64,000 nucleotides of DNA from assembly GCA_025677815.1 (NCBI GenBank), contig JAIXMP010000022.1, forward strand, positions 620,001 to 684,000, in the 5' to 3' direction. Under the pieces are notes generated by a model. It was not told where the DNA came from. It did not search any database and saw nothing but the letters and a program-made list of their open reading frames with translations. The position numbers were made by a program, and so were the translations under genes. This DNA comes from Phascolomyces articulosus (taxonomy: Eukaryota > Mucoromycota > Mucoromycetes > Mucorales > Lichtheimiaceae). Below are positions 21,861-35,275 of this stretch, piece after piece (positions within the stretch are counted from its first letter, which is position 1; each line of letters begins with the position of its first letter).

Positions 21861-24474
21861 TTATTCCATTTGTTCCAATGTGTTTGCAATGTCACGCCAG
21901 ATATCAGCACCCTAAAAAAACATAAATGAAAATTGAGTACAATAGATTCCGGCTATCTCTTTCTTTTTTTTTGTTACAAATGTTAACACATACCTGTTGA
22001 AAAAACTCCACTTTAGAGTCTGTATAATCTTCCAATGCATCTCGCATTTCTTGTGCTTTGCTTCGAGCAAGGAAATCATCTTCACGTTTTACTTGTTCAG
22101 AAAATGCCGTTGAGACTTCATGGGTTTGTTCAATAGCATCTTGAAGCTATATATTATATAAACATTGAATAAACAAATATGTACATTCACCCTATCACGA
22201 ATCTATACAAGCCATTAAAAACATATCCATTACTTACTTCGCGGATACGATCATCAAGACGAAGCACTTTTTCACGTTTTATCTTGTCAGCATCCGCCCC
22301 GCGGACCTCATTGATTTTTCCAGTAAAATAACCTGCAATGTTATATGTACTATTATCTCCAGATCGTGGATGAAGTGTTCGTTCACGTTCAGTAATTGTT
22401 TGTTGAAGATAATCTGATAACTCTTCAAAATCGAGTTGTTTTTGATCACGCAATTTCAATACACCCTATAATAACAAGAGCTCCTAATGAGTGTATAATC
22501 TTTTTCATTGTGATCATCTATGTTTATAAATTACCTTCATCACACTATAATAAGACATGTAATCGTGAACTTCACCAAGCCATAAAGCATCGTGATGATT
22601 CTATATACATTAATGTATATGAGTATTTTGCTTCAAAAAAGCGAGAACATCTTTGTCCATCCAATCCAATATCTCATATAAACCCTATGTTTTTTATATC
22701 CATACCATTTTTTTCATTGCCCTAGAATATTCTTCTAATGCCGTAGCAAATTTGCTAAGCGGTAGCTCTATATCTCCTTCGTGCTTCACTAATCCACGTA
22801 CACTTTGTGCAAACTCATCATAATCATGACTTAGTTCTATAAAAGAAAAAATAAATCATCAATTTATCAACATTTTTTTTTTCATAAGAACCCTCTCTGA
22901 TCCCCAAAAATGAAATAAAAAATTTACCATCTGTTCGTTTATTTGATCTAGCTTGTGTTTTTTCAAGTAAATTTAAATTTTCTTCAAGACGATCCACTCG
23001 TTCTCTCATTTGAACAAACCGTTCATCTCGTTTACGAATTTTGGCAAATGCATTCAATAAAGAATCTCCAATGGTATCAATCATGGTTTCTTGCCCTTCA
23101 CGAAGTGCACGAGCAGAAGCATCATTCTGTAATGTATAAATAAATATTATTTTAATTTTTGATCATCTTAACTGTAATAGAAGACAACAATCGTTGTTTC
23201 TATTCACTTACAAATTCTGGAGATTCAAGGAACATAATAAAGAATTCTGCCCGTCGTAAAATAGGATGTCGTGCAATACGTTGTAAGAATCGTTGAAGAC
23301 TAGTGTGTGTATTTAATTTTGAAGTGATTAAAAAAATCATGCAAAACTCTCATGCATCTGCACCTTAAAAAAAGGTGTATATATACCTTATCCTTCGTCG
23401 TTCAATAAAATCCGTACCGAATCGATCTCCTTTGACATATTCTAATAAAAAAAAGAATACATTGAACAATGATCAATTGAATATCCCAATGGATATCATC
23501 CCCCCACTCATTCTTTTGTCACATGAAAAAAATCAACTTACCCATTCTGTGTTTATCAGGTAATGGAGGCACAAAACAAGCTGGATAATGGTTATATAAA
23601 ACATTATAAAGCCATACAAAATCTTGAAACCTCCTACGAAATGATGTTTTCTAAATATATACATATAAACAATCATCATGATTGAGATTTTCCAAACTCT
23701 TATCATAAAAAAAACCTCCAATTTCTTAACAATTCTAAAAAAAAGACATACTGCAGAGACAATACGATAGGTGATAAAAGCACCTTCATTTTCTTTGCGA
23801 GGATCCACCACAAGGATACTTTTCCAATCTGAGTCACCTGTACTACTTGTCGTTGTGGTAGCAAAAGAGGAGGATGTGGCTGCTAAAGAAGAAGAAGAAG
23901 CACCTGTTGTTGCTGTAGTTGGATGGTCTGAATGGTAATAATAGGTCGAATTATTATTACTGGTATTGTTAGTCGATGGTGGAGTTCTTGTTGTACCTGT
24001 CGTTGTATAGTGATGATTATCCAAAATATTATCGTTACTATGAGCAAGATCGAGTGGATCGTCCGAGATGTCGACATTAACATGAGGTGCGTCTTCTTCG
24101 TCGTCGTTTTGCTCGGTTACTGACAACTCTGTCTAATAATAAAGAGTATCATATTATTTTCATTGCTTCACATTTCAAAATGACAAATAGCAATATATAA
24201 AACATGAAGAAAAAGAAAGTAAAAAATATAATAATGTTTGAATGGTTATTGTATGGTATTTTTTTACCTTGTGAAAAGAATGTGAAATATCTTCTGATAA
24301 TGCTTGGCTTAAAGTCTTGTCAATGTCTGAAAGTGGATCCAATACAGCAGGATCATGGTCAAGTGTTGTAGTCGATTCTTGTAAAGCCTTTGTATTGTTA
24401 TCATGCATATGGATATTGTTGTTATTTTCTTGTATATCCCAAGTTACATTATTAAATTCTTCCGAATCAGTCAT
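21861..24474 (-). CDS. Sorting nexin 4 (SNX4/Atg24-type PX-BAR protein), about 11 exons
   Basis: SNX4 proteins bind PtdIns3P on endosomes and support retrograde transport and selective autophagy. Exon 1 is 24474-24268 and exon 2 24132-23752, carrying a long acidic, Ser/Thr/Asn-rich N-terminus and then SILVVDPRKENEGAFITY, the start of the PX domain. Exons 23650-23542 (FRRRFQDFVWLYNVLYNHYP, PPLPDKHRM), about 23433-23384 (GDRFGTDFIERRR) and about 23309-23213 (LQRFLQRIARHPIL, FLESPEF) complete it. The remaining exons form the helical BAR-like region, ending RDIANTLEQME with stop TAA at 21861. The loop between FITYRIVSA and the RRRFQDF strand looks about ten residues shorter than usual, so a tiny exon may be missing from my model. 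Confidence 0.92.
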
Positions 24475-25522
24475 GGTTATATATGAAGAAGAAAAAGAGT
24501 GGTGTTATAAAAAAAAAAAGGTGAACAAGTGTGTGAGAGTTCCGAGGTTCTCGCTGCGCAGGAACTTTCCATAAGTATGGGCGGAGGATAGAAATGAACA
24601 AAAAACACAAGGCTAATCGCTAACAAATCCTAACAATAGCATAATTTTATTACTTTTTTTGGTACACCCACATAAACTCATTTAGAAAAGAGTTATCCAA
24701 TTATCCAGAGAATACGTAAGTATGTTTTTCCTTCTATAAAAGGTGATTAAAAATAAAACATTTATGGAAAACCTGCTTTTTCTTTCTTTCTTATTGAATG
24801 GAGGACACTGATTCTATTATTAAAAGAATAATAAAAAATTTTATATAGAAGAAAAAAGTTGCATGATATGAAAAATTCATGTATATAATGAAATATGCAG
24901 CAAACAACAGCAGCATAATAATAATATATATGAATGAACGACGAGAAAAAAAGAATAGGAAAGAAACGTGCCCAATGCGCCGTTCGCATATTATGTTTGA
25001 TAATCTTTACAGTTTCAATGACTACATAACATGTTTGTTACCTGGCAATATATATAATATGCGATGAGAAACCTCTTCATTATCATATCAATGGTTAGAT
25101 TCTTATTATAGCACTGTGAAACAAATGATCATCATGTGAAATAAATATAAAAAAAAACTGTTTATTATAAATAATTGAGTGAATTATGTAGATGAAATAA
25201 TACGTATAATTATTTTTTATATATGGCGAAAGAATTACGTATGTTTGAAATTGCAACAAAATAAAGAGATGGTGATGTATCTACTAGTATAATACTTGTA
25301 ATAATAATAAAAATAATAATAAAAAGAAAAGATATCATCTTCATACTTATCTAAAATAAACAGTAACCAAGTTGGATCATGATGATGATGATAATGATTC
25401 ATTTTTTTCCATGTGTAAAGAGAGAGAGAGAGAGAAGAAAAAAAACAGAAAGGGGAAAGGGAGGGGAAGGGGGTTAGAAGAAGGAGAGAGAGGAAAGAAG
25501 GAAGGGGAGACTTTTTTTTTCT
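24475..25522. other. Intergenic, AT-rich with purine tracts
   Basis: Upstream region of SNX4, then sequence downstream of the KRE9-like gene, including a GA/AAGG-rich block around 25415-25505 (CT-rich on the minus strand, in the likely 3' UTR). No gene seen. Confidence 0.5.
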
Positions 25523-26362
25523 TTATATAAGTGCCGAAGCTGCACTCATAGCAGCGATAAAAACACAAAGAAAAGAAATAGAAAACGATGATGCTAATGG
25601 CGGAGCCATGGTCTTGATAGCACTCGCAGCAAACATACTCTTATCTTCATTATTTGTCGATCCAAAAGAATGTCCTGATCCTGTGGTAGGTTGACTCAAA
25701 GCAGCTGATCGAATTTCAATAGGAACATCCAATTCGGTGTTGGTGGACTTGTCATAAAAGATCACATTGTATCTTCCTGGTCGAACAGTTTGAGGGATCT
25801 TGTAATTAATGGAATGCTCGTAGTAAGTCAAGTTACCCGCATGTTTGGCAGAGGCTTCTGTCTTGGATACATCGGCATTTTCAGTAATAATAATATCTTG
25901 TTGTTTAGTGGTTCCGTTAGTGTAGGAGGAAGATGAAGAAGAGGATGATAATGATGATGAAGAAGATGTTCCTGGCGTTGCTGCAGCAACTGCAGCTGGA
26001 GGTGCTACTGCAGATGGTTCTGCTTTTGCATTTCCAGTGGTGGATGCTGATGGCGAGGATGGTATATCCGGTGTTGAAATTACCTTGAGAAGAATAGATA
26101 ATTTCAGTGCTATCGTAATAAATGTGCGTTTGATTAGTATATAGAGAGAGGAATAATATGTTTATTTGAAATGAGGATTTTATTTACATGAACTGTCAAC
26201 GTCGGAGAAGAGATGATAAGTACAAGGAAGAATTCGATCGACAACATATGGGCCATTAGGTACTGGACTTGTCACATTATAATTTCTTGTAGGTGCTGTT
26301 AGTTGTGCTGAAATACAAGTGGATAACACACTTAATATTAAAATAAAAGTCAATTTAGTCAT
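25523..26362 (-). CDS. KRE9/KNH1-like secreted, Ser-rich protein, probably GPI-anchored
   Basis: Two exons (26362-26188 and 26109-25523, 253 residues). It starts MTKLTFILILSVLSTCISAQ, a clear signal peptide. The two halves of a beta-sandwich like the N-terminal domain of Kre9/Knh1 and the fungal Ser-Thr-rich GPI-anchored family can be seen: YVVDRILPCTYHLFSD before the intron, and NLTYYEHSINYKIPQTVRPG then RYNVIFYDKSTNTELDVPIE after it. A Ser/Ala/Pro-rich linker lies between them. The C-terminus is a hydrophobic segment after a Ser/Gly stretch, fitting a GPI signal. The likely place of action is the cell wall or plasma membrane, where relatives affect beta-1,6-glucan. Function is by domain resemblance only. 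Confidence 0.75.
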
Positions 26363-28360
26363 ATTAGAAGGATTCGAGATTTTGATAAAAAGAAGTCTAG
26401 TTCAAAGAGAAAAGTAAATGAAAGAAAAAGGAAGGAGAAAAAAGAAAGATGCAAAAGTTGAAAAGTAGTTTATCAACAGCATACAAGCAAGAAGCATATA
26501 TAGCAGCAGTAACCTTTTTATATAGAAGGAATAAGGAGCAGCTTAATAATAATAATTTATATAGGTTGGTAGATTCAAGGCAACATTTTACAAAAAGTAC
26601 ATGTAACAAACTTGAGGCTATATATAATATAAAGAGAATAGGGGACCATTCATCCATTATATATATATACATGCTCCCCTTCTTGTTGACTAGACTTGGT
26701 TTTATTCTCATTTTTATCATAATAATCATGAAGATTTGTTATTAAAGAAGAGGTGGTTATGATCAAGTGGTAGTAAGTAGATCCCCTCTCCCCAATGTTC
26801 CCTTCATTTTACGCCCAACGAAGTACGTTTTAAAAAATAGAAGGATCTATTATAAACAAAACTGTAATGAAACGGATGAATCAAAAGATGGGAACCCAGC
26901 TCGCACCCCCCCTCCAAACAATATTCACCCTTAATGTACAGTTTTTAAGTATTAGGATTCTCCCTCCTTCTTCAACAAAAAAAATCTTATTTGGAAAAAT
27001 TCAAAGACCCTTTTTTTTGTGTATGTCTTTTTCGATTATAAAAAATTACTTGATATATAACTCCATTGGAAAAAAAATAAAGTTGTCAAAACACCGAAAC
27101 TGGTGTTCAAAAAGTCGCCGCTGGCTGGTGAATCGCATTTTTAAGTTTGAAATATAATAAAAAAAATTTTTTTTTTCTTATATGATTTGAAGAACTCTAA
27201 AAAAAAAAGTGGAAGAGATTAGACCGGATGATAATAGGTAAAAGCCAGGATTGTCTTTTAACAGAAAGTAAAAATGTAATCATGTGTTGCATAGAAGACA
27301 AATGCCTATCCGGGGATAAGATACCTTATCTAGTTATAAAACCTCGTAATATATTGTGTGGTGGTGTATTTATGGCGAATGAAACATTTGTTTCGTATCT
27401 ATAGTTACTTAATAATGTAATAATAGTAATGATAGAAGCACACATACGCCATTTATCTTGGCAAAAATGTAATAAACTGTAGGGTAATGAATTCGACATA
27501 TATATATATATATATATAAAGTGATAATAACGTAGCATAGAATTTTATTATAAGAAAAACGCAGAAGATTAGAACAACAATAATAATAATTATGAAAGAT
27601 CCGCCCCATCGAATGGAAACATAAAAAAGCATATCGTGGCTGATCTTGTTTAAGAACTTGGTAAATCCCAGCAAACAGGAACCGTAAAATACTCAGCCAA
27701 ACCTTTGGTTACAGTTACACGCGCAGGTCCTATCTGGCTTATCAACAATTCTCCTCAACGAATGAATTTTTCCCGCGCGTTCTTTCTTCTATGGGTGTAA
27801 CGCTGATGTTCATAGATTGTTTTAGGTGTGTGAAATGTGTATTTCCATAGAATCAAATAAGGGTTTGTCTATTTGCCATGGGAAAAGAATAGACTTTTGT
27901 TTCAAGTGTTTATTATTTATGGTACAAAATGTCAAAATAATAATGAAATATATTATAACGATTCGTGGGTTCCGTTTCAAGAAGAATACCTCAACTCTTT
28001 TAGGAACTGACCCGAGGTTTGTTGCATATGGAAATTCAAAAACGTGTGCATATAATAATGCGTGCTTGGTGCTAAGCGGCGATTTGTTCGATTTGTTTCT
28101 TGATAATAGCAGCCACCCATTGCGAATTTTTATCGGGCACTCAAAAAAACTATTATTATTAAAAAAAAAAAAAAAGCAGTGTGTATTATCTATCAAAACG
28201 TTAAAAAAAACCATTTTTTATAAGTATATATATATCCATGCTTCTCACTCTCCCCCCCTTTTTATTTTACCCTCCTTTTTTTCTGTAATTTTCCAATTTT
28301 CTTCTCTTTTCTTCTTCTTCATCGCCAAACCACTTTTTCAATTTATATAAAAGACATTCC
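26363..28360. other. Intergenic, no supported gene
   Basis: Several open stretches occur on both strands (for example 26449-26745 and 27822-28350) but they are A/T-driven and overlap each other in opposite frames. The last 150 bases before 28361 are strongly pyrimidine-rich, as expected of the PTC7 5' leader. Confidence 0.5.
27498..27518. repeat. (TA)n microsatellite
   Basis: About ten TA repeats in intergenic DNA. Confidence 0.85.
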
Positions 28361-29876
28361 ATGAGCAACAGCAGTAACAAGGTAGCCAAACAGATTGTAA
28401 AGTCATTACCTTCGTCACTTCCTGGTTTACCTACGACAACATGTACAAAAGCACGTTGCGCCACTTCTGTTCGCTCTTTGTCTTCCGCTCCTTCTCGTCA
28501 TCGACCTCAAGTTGTATTAACTTGTTTCCGTAAAATCCCTCAAACACGACTTTATTATGATTATGCCATTCATCGTCCTCAACAATCTTCTACCAATCCA
28601 TTCATCGCCCCTTCTTCTTATCATAAACAATTACCACTCTTTGATTTCTTTGCCAATACAAAACCAAAACCTTCTTATTTATTTTCAGCCGGTGCTTCAG
28701 GTTTTGCTAAACGTCGTGGATTATCTCAACCATCTCAACAACATCATTATGATCCATTTGAACAAGCCTATCAAAGTGTTCAAGTAGGAGAAGATGCTTA
28801 TTTTATTCGTTCAGATGCATTGGGTGTAGCTGATGGCGTTGGTGGTTGGACGGGAACTCTTGGTAAATATTTGTTTATATTTAAAATTTTTCTTTTCTTT
28901 TGGTTGTTGCCCGGGATTTTCCGTAATTTCCCCCCATCCATTTTTATCCAAATTTGTTAACAACCCACTATTTGTTGTTGTTATGTGATGTGTAACTTTG
29001 TCTAACATTGCTATTATATAATGATAAGAAGATTATTAACATATGAGGTACAAATTTATTTAGGTGCCAATCCAGCCTTATATTCTCGAAAATTGATGCA
29101 TCATGCCTATGTTGAATTGGAACGTTTCGATAATGTGGATGATGATTTATTTGCACAATATGACGATGCTGACCCAGTCGATGTACTTCAAAAAAGTTAT
29201 GAACTCTCCTTAATGGAAGCTCATCGTGAAGGAGTGATCGGCTCTTCTACTGCATGCGTGGCTCTCCTGCGTAATGATGAATTACGTGTAGCCAACTTGG
29301 GTGATTGTGGTATCTCAGTGATTCGTCAAAATAGTTATATTTTTCGTAATGAAGAACAACAACATGCCTTCAACTTCCCATATCAACTTGGTACCAATTC
29401 TCCTGATAAACCTAAAGATGCTCAGGTAAATACTTGTACAAGTGGTCATCTCTTTACTTTTTTTTATTTTTGGATTGCAAAAATAACCAAACAAACTTTT
29501 TATTATTATTATCATTTAGACCTTTGATATCAAGGTAGAAAAAGGTGATATTATTGTTCTTGGCACCGATGGTTTATTTGACAATTTATTCGACAAAGAA
29601 ATTCTTTCTATTGTAAAAGCCCATGTGAACGCTTATACCATTCCAGGCTCTGGCCAGCGTCCACCACGACTTTTAAATTTTAATCCACAAAAACTTTCAG
29701 ATGCTTTGGCTGCTCGTGCTCGTGCCGTCAGTGAAGATCGTCGTAATATGGATAGTCCTTTCCAAACACAAGCCATTAATGAAGGATATTTTCATCAAGG
29801 CGGTAAATCGGACGATATCAGCGTTGTCGTAGCTATTGTCAATGATAGTGAAGATTCTCCCGACCGTCGATTGTAA
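28361..29876 (+). CDS. PTC7-type mitochondrial PP2C Ser/Thr phosphatase
   Basis: Three exons (28361-28862, 29064-29425, 29520-29876; 406 residues). The first 100 residues are basic, Ser-rich and poor in acidic residues, as in a mitochondrial presequence. The PP2C core follows: GVADGVGGW (metal-binding Asp), GSSTACVALL, VANLGDCGISVIR, LGTDGLFDNLFDKE and GGKSDDISVVVA (metal-binding Asp pair). This order and the compact core fit Ptc7 (Azr1 in fission yeast, PPTC7 in animals), which removes phosphate from mitochondrial proteins, including Coq7 in ubiquinone synthesis. Junctions are in phase (CTT G/GT GCC; CAG/ACC). In budding yeast PTC7 an unspliced intron gives a second isoform. Here intron 1 contains a TAA about 95 bases in, so retention would truncate the enzyme before most of the core. 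Confidence 0.93.
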
Positions 29877-30419
29877 TAATACACACATACACATATTACC
29901 CTATATATTTATATACTCTTCTCATTCACTCACACACAAAACTCAAAAAACAACTGTTTACTTTATAATACACGATTTCCCACCCTTCCATTTTACTCAC
30001 GCAAACTTCATACAGTCCACCTACCCTTCTTATTACGTATTCCACTCTTTTTTTTGCATGCATTACTCACTTATCATTTCAATCAACTCACACACACAGT
30101 ACATATCATTCATACCCTTTTTTTAATCATTTTAAACCAATCCATTATTGCATATTTATCTATATTAATTAATTATTATAATAATAAACCTTATATAAGC
30201 TACTCATTCTTTTATTTGATATAAAAATTAAATTATTATCATGTTTTAATATGAGAGCGTGTATACTTTTTTCATCAATAGTACGTGTCCATACTATGTC
30301 CCTTTCTGCATCTTTTTGCAGAGTTAAAGTTAGTGTTCACCCCACCCATCTTCCTTTCTTGATACAAATGAACCCTGGCAAGTTGGAATAATTTAATTTC
30401 AGCAGCTGAGTAGTTTATT
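29877..30419. other. 3' flank of PTC7, CA/TC-rich
   Basis: CACACA and ACTCAC-rich sequence, then AT-rich DNA. Probably 3' UTR followed by intergenic. Confidence 0.45.
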
Positions 30420-30975
30420 TTATGGATGGCCTCTAGCAGCATCATTAACTACATAAATAGATTGAATCAAACTATCTAATCCTTTCTGCTCATCCGATGA
30501 ATCCCCTTCTACAAAAACAAAATAAGTGATGATTTTTTGTTGAATCGACATTGATGGCTCATAATAGTACTATAATCAAATTCTTAATCACTCATTATTT
30601 TATATGGCAATTGAAAAACATTCACAAAGTCAGGACATCAACAAATAAATGCATGATGCATGAAATTGGGTAGCATGATTCAATACATTTACCCTTCTTT
30701 TTACACACGCTCAGATCGATGAAAACTTGACAATTTCGAAATGAAAGAACTTCTCCATTTGTTTGTTAGTTTTCATATTTGGTCAAGAAAGTTGAACCAC
30801 ATGAATAAGTCTTTATATTAGATTTTGATTTGAACATACTTTTTTGGTAATATCTCATTCCCTGAATACGCAGCATATAACTTTCCAGGAAATATTCTCA
30901 AAATATCATAACCCTCTGGTTTTCCGAGATGATCTCGGATTGATTTCCGTATTTGATGGTGTTTTGGATAAGGAA
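30420..30975 (-). pseudogene. Two exon-like remnants of an unrecognised minus-strand gene
   Basis: The segment from about 30972 to 30840 reads in one frame (IRKSIRDHLGKPEGYDILRI, FPGKLYAAYSGNEILPKK) and ends at a good donor GTATGT. The segment 30510-30420 follows an acceptor TTTTTGTAG and reads GDSSDEQKGLDSLIQSIYVV, ending ARGHP and a stop. No in-phase connection or start was found, and the sequence between and upstream is AT-rich. Likely a decayed gene. No family recognised. Confidence 0.35.
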
Positions 30976-32196
30976 ATAAATGACATCACAATTATATAGA
31001 TCATCGCGTTTATATACGTATACATCTCATCATCAAAAAAAAAACGTTATTAGTTTTACATGAAAAAAGAACTACTTGAATATTCACACGATATGGCGAA
31101 TAGATGGGGTGTATAATGTATGTACGTTTGCATATTCTCCAATATGTAGTAGTTGAGGGCATTGTATTAGTTAAGTATCCGTAGACTTTTCATATCGAGT
31201 TATGACACCATCCGTCAATATTTACATTACAGTCGATGGATGCTTATAAGTTTTTGACCTGAAGATAAGAGTAATCAAATCAGCACAAAAACAAGCTTGG
31301 TTTTATAAATGTAGTGCAGTCCGTGTATATAAATACCAGAAATTTTGTTTACATTTTTATAATAATAAATAATAGATTTGACGATTTCATTTAATATTAC
31401 CGGTTATTTATATTGCAATGCATAAACATTTATGCATAATAAATACGTTCTCCTTTTTATCTAAAGTAACATATACGGTAAACAAATGATGAAGCTCTGA
31501 CAGTCCCTTCTCCCCTCCTAAACTATATTAATCTCGTTTATTTGTCAACGCATGGCATTTATATACATTACCGGGTAAAAAAACGCATACTTACGTAAAA
31601 CAGTAGAGATTGGCATGTACAAAAAGGGTAGAAAACCTTTTTCATATCAGTTTTTGTAAATTTCAAAATAACTGCTTATTTGTGAATAACATCCAGAATG
31701 TTTATGCTGTTAATAAAATATAGAGTGTATTCATGGAATAGCAATTCGAGTACACATGAAAATGTAGGGTGTTCACCGGAAACATCGTGTATATATATAA
31801 TGTAGAAACGTAGAAAAAAAATTTTTTTTCTGATAGGTTTTGTTTGAATGTTTAAAGAATGACAAAGTGAAACAAATGACCATTATTACATATAGAATTT
31901 ATATTCTGTAAGCTTAAAGAGGATAGTTACCAGTACTATGATTTTAGTAAGGTAATGGTAAAATATTATGCGTGATATGTGTGTGTTCATGAACTATTTT
32001 AAAAATAATTTGTAATAAAAATGGTACCATTTATCTTTTTATATTAAAAAAAACATATCCAGCCTAACTCTTACTCTCCGCAACAATCTCGAGTTTCAAT
32101 TTAATCACCTAGCCACATTGCACTGCGCCGAAAAAATAAATAGATACTAGTTTCCCTTCGTTACTATAACTATCATAACACAGCGAGAAGATATAA

Positions 32197-32220
32197 ATAT
32201 ATATATATATATATATATAT
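32197..32220. repeat. (TA)n microsatellite
   Basis: About twelve TA units. Confidence 0.85.
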
Positions 32221-32651
32221 TCATGAGAATAGCCTAATAAGCCCTGTAACAATCATAGTGAATAAAGAAGTGGATAGTATACGAATATTTCAAACCATCG
32301 AAAGAGAAGATCCAGGCACATTTTGAATTCTATTTTTTGTTTTCACATAGCGACGATCTTCATATTTTTCAGAAGAGACATTTGATTGGCTGGAAAACTA
32401 TTTTTACCATTTCGTAAATTACAGAAAGAGAGGGTTTTTTTGAGCCTATTCCTGTTTCAACTCGCACAAAAAGCACAGCACAGAAGCACAAGCACTCTCT
32501 ACTATAATAGTACAATTCATTCTCTCTCTCTTTAAACAACAAACAGTAGCAGCTAACTGGCTTTGGTTTTTTTTCTCTTTGGCTTTTTTTTTCTCGCTGC
32601 TCTCACTCTCTTTCTCTTCTTTTATATATATATATTTTATTTTCTATAACA

Positions 32652-32676
32652 ATATATATATATATATATATATATA
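32652..32676. repeat. (TA)n microsatellite just upstream of a start codon
   Basis: About twelve TA units ending 25 bases before the ATG at 32702. Length changes here could affect the leader. Confidence 0.85.
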
Positions 32677-32701
32677 ATACACTACTTTTATTATTTATAC
32701 C

Positions 32702-34566
32702 ATGTCGAGCGGCTATCCACCTCACCCGCCTCCTCATGAAGGTCTTTCCAATGAAAATATTAATTATCGAGATAGTCATCACCAATATCAAAACTTAGCA
32801 CAACCGCAACACCAGCAACCTACACCACCACCACAGCAACAACAACAACAACAGCCTGCCCCTACAAGGACCATTAATCGAACTAAAACAGTCAAGAGTA
32901 ATTTAGGCCAAGCAGGCAATAAGATGCGTGGTCTTTTTGGTAAAAAACAAAAAGACTCGGACAATGGTCATAATAAAGTGGCAGGTCCACGCGAAGAACC
33001 TCGGTCCTTTTCTTCAGGAAATAGTCAACAACGCGGTTGGGATCGAACTTCTATTCCTTCATCGTTCCAAGAAGATCCATTGGACCGACCTGCTTCCCAA
33101 GCCATGTCGTATTATGGTGAAAGAAGTGGCGGGCTAGTAGAGAATAGTCATGGTAAGGTTATACACATTTATATTGTTTTCGTACCACGCAAAAAAAAAG
33201 AAGGTTATTTGGGGGAACAAAGAGGATATATAAACCAGGGGAAACGACAATATATATATAAAATAGGGATACTATCAATCAACCAATATTTGGGTTTTTG
33301 GACAAGTTGTTTGAAAAAAAAAAGTTTTGAGGAGGAGGATGAAAAAGGCTGTGTATGTGTGTGGATGAATGTGTATATACATCACCTATTGGGGGGAAAA
33401 GATACAAAAAGGACCTCTTTTTTTTTCTTTTACTGATACTTTTTTCTCTTTATTTTTTTCCTTTTTTTTATTTTTTATTTTTAGCTCACGATAATTCCAC
33501 CGAATTTCGACCATCATCTTCTGTTCTTGAAATGTCCATCACTGCCACTGCTACAACAGATGATGTGCGAGCCATGGAACCACCTCCATCGTTAGTCGAT
33601 GAGATTCACCAAAATTATAATATCGAAGAGTTATCACCTGAAGCCCAAGACCTTTTACGTGAATTAGAACAAGTCAATCAAAACATTGCTCAAATGCAAA
33701 AGGACGTCATGGTAGAAGCTGAAAAAAGACAAGGACTCCAGTTCCAATTGGAAGAAGCCAAACGTCAAGTACAGGCACAGGAACAAGAATATGCACAGAT
33801 CGAACATAAATTCTTTGATCATACACGCGCGATCCGAGCCACTGATGATGATCTTTCCACCATTCGTGACTCTTTCAAGTTATTGAAATATTCTGTCGCT
33901 CGTTTGATCATGACATTGAATAAGAAGGCAGACAAGCAAACGGCCACCAACAAGTTTGCCAGTTTATGGCCTCATTTGGGTGTTACTGAATTAGAACCTT
34001 CGCATGTCAATTTGTTGGCCGAAAAATTGGTGCATGAACATTTGGTACAACATATCTTCCGATGTCCCTTGTATCCTGGTTTGGAAATCAATGATGCTTA
34101 TGAATCTGTCACTCAATGGTTGACAGCTCATAATTCAGAATTTCCCGTGCGCCTTCGACAACAATTGGCTGCTATCGTAGCCAAGAGTGGAAAGGACAGT
34201 GAATTGTACGCAGCTTCTCAAGCAGAAAGGAAAAAGGTGATTGATTTGATTTATAATGATTTGGCCAGTGTGTATGAACCCTTCTTACGTGAAAATGATG
34301 CAACCGTGGATGAGGATAAACGTTATTATGCCAAGGTTTCGGATATTGTGGATAAGGCCATGAAATTGGCTATTGCTATGCGTGGACAAGAAGTGGATAT
34401 TTCGACGTTGGATACCAAGGAGGGTGAAGAAGAGTTTGATGAACATACCATGATCGATGTCAAGGGTAAAACATCTGGTATTGTCCGATTTTGCATTTGT
34501 CCTGCATTTGTAGGAGGTGATGGAGAACACGGTTTCCTTGAAAAAGGCAAGGTCGTTATTGCTTAA
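32702..34566 (+). CDS. Coiled-coil protein with Gln/Pro-rich N-terminus, fungal, function unknown
   Basis: Two exons (32702-33152 and 33485-34566; 510 residues) joined in frame by GTAAGG and TTTTTAG. Residues 1-60 are Pro/Gln-rich with poly-Gln encoded by CAA/CAG. Residues 60-100 are basic (TKTVKSNLGQAGNKMRGLFG, then KKQKD). Around residues 200-290 is a heptad-like coiled coil (ELEQVNQNIAQMQKDVMVEA onwards), followed by an alpha-helical region (FKLLKYSVARLIMTLNKKAD; LWPHLGV; HIFRCPLYPGLEINDAYESV). The C-terminus is compact (VRFCICPAFV, GFLEKGKVVIA). I do not recognise the family name. The helical C-terminal domain looks well folded and coding-constrained. Confidence 0.85.
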
Positions 34567-35275
34567 ATGATGTTCTGCTCTCCCTTTTTTTTCTCATTTC
34601 ATATTCCTAATAATTCTTACAAAAAATGGTTACAGCCATTTACACACACACTACTTTACACACACTAAATCACGTATAACACCCATTTCACGACATACAC
34701 GCTCACATATAGCCATCATTCTTATAACGCTTCTTTCCTCTCGCGATTTTTTTATCGCTATTCTCACTTTCTCTTCCCCACTCTCAACATCACTTGTCCA
34801 CAGAGAATACTATTTCTTCTTACACGCAATACACAAATGTGCATTTTCACTATTTCTTTTTTAAACTTTATCCTTCAACTCCTTTTCTTCTTCTTTTTTT
34901 TTTATCTTTGTTCTTCCTCATATTATATTTATATATATCTATATCCTCTATTCTGTTTTGTATAAAAAAAGAAAACACGACGGACCCTCTCTTGTAATGT
35001 ATTATTTTTTTTTTCTCATTTTGATATAAGTCTACGGACCTTTTTTTTTTGGTATCTATATGTTCTTCACGTAGTCTTTTATTTTTATTTTTATGTGATT
35101 ATAAATGAGATTGAGGTAGGATCTATTTAGCAAAAGGGATTGCTTGGATGGATTAATAGGTTTCGAACTTGGCCTTTGATACCTTATTATATTTAAATGA
35201 TATAGAATGAGTAGAAATGTGATATAAATAATCGTTTTTAGGTTTTGTTATATTTGCGCCTAATGAAAACAGTTA
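34567..35275. other. 3' flank, pyrimidine-rich then AT-rich
   Basis: C/T- and CACA-rich sequence typical of 3' ends in this window, with no gene seen. Confidence 0.45.

Larger units (their letters stand above)
30976..32701. other. Intergenic, with TA repeats before the coiled-coil gene
   Basis: No gene seen. The last 250 bases contain CT-rich leader-like sequence (TTCTCTCTCTCTTT, about 32520) and two TA microsatellites, so this is probably the promoter and 5' UTR of the following gene. Confidence 0.5.

Noticed and set aside
22396..22725. Plus-strand frame within SNX4
   Set aside because: Spans exons and introns of SNX4 on the other strand. Explained by it.
26397..26745. Overlapping open frames on both strands
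   Set aside because: AT-driven, no domain, no splice-site support.
26750..26830. A-box-like GTGGTTATGATCAAGTGGTAG, possible tRNA
   Set aside because: No B-box and no cloverleaf could be drawn.
27822..28350. 174- and 130-residue open frames on opposite strands
   Set aside because: Mutually antisense, Lys/Phe/Ile-rich, next to the PTC7 leader, with no recognisable family.
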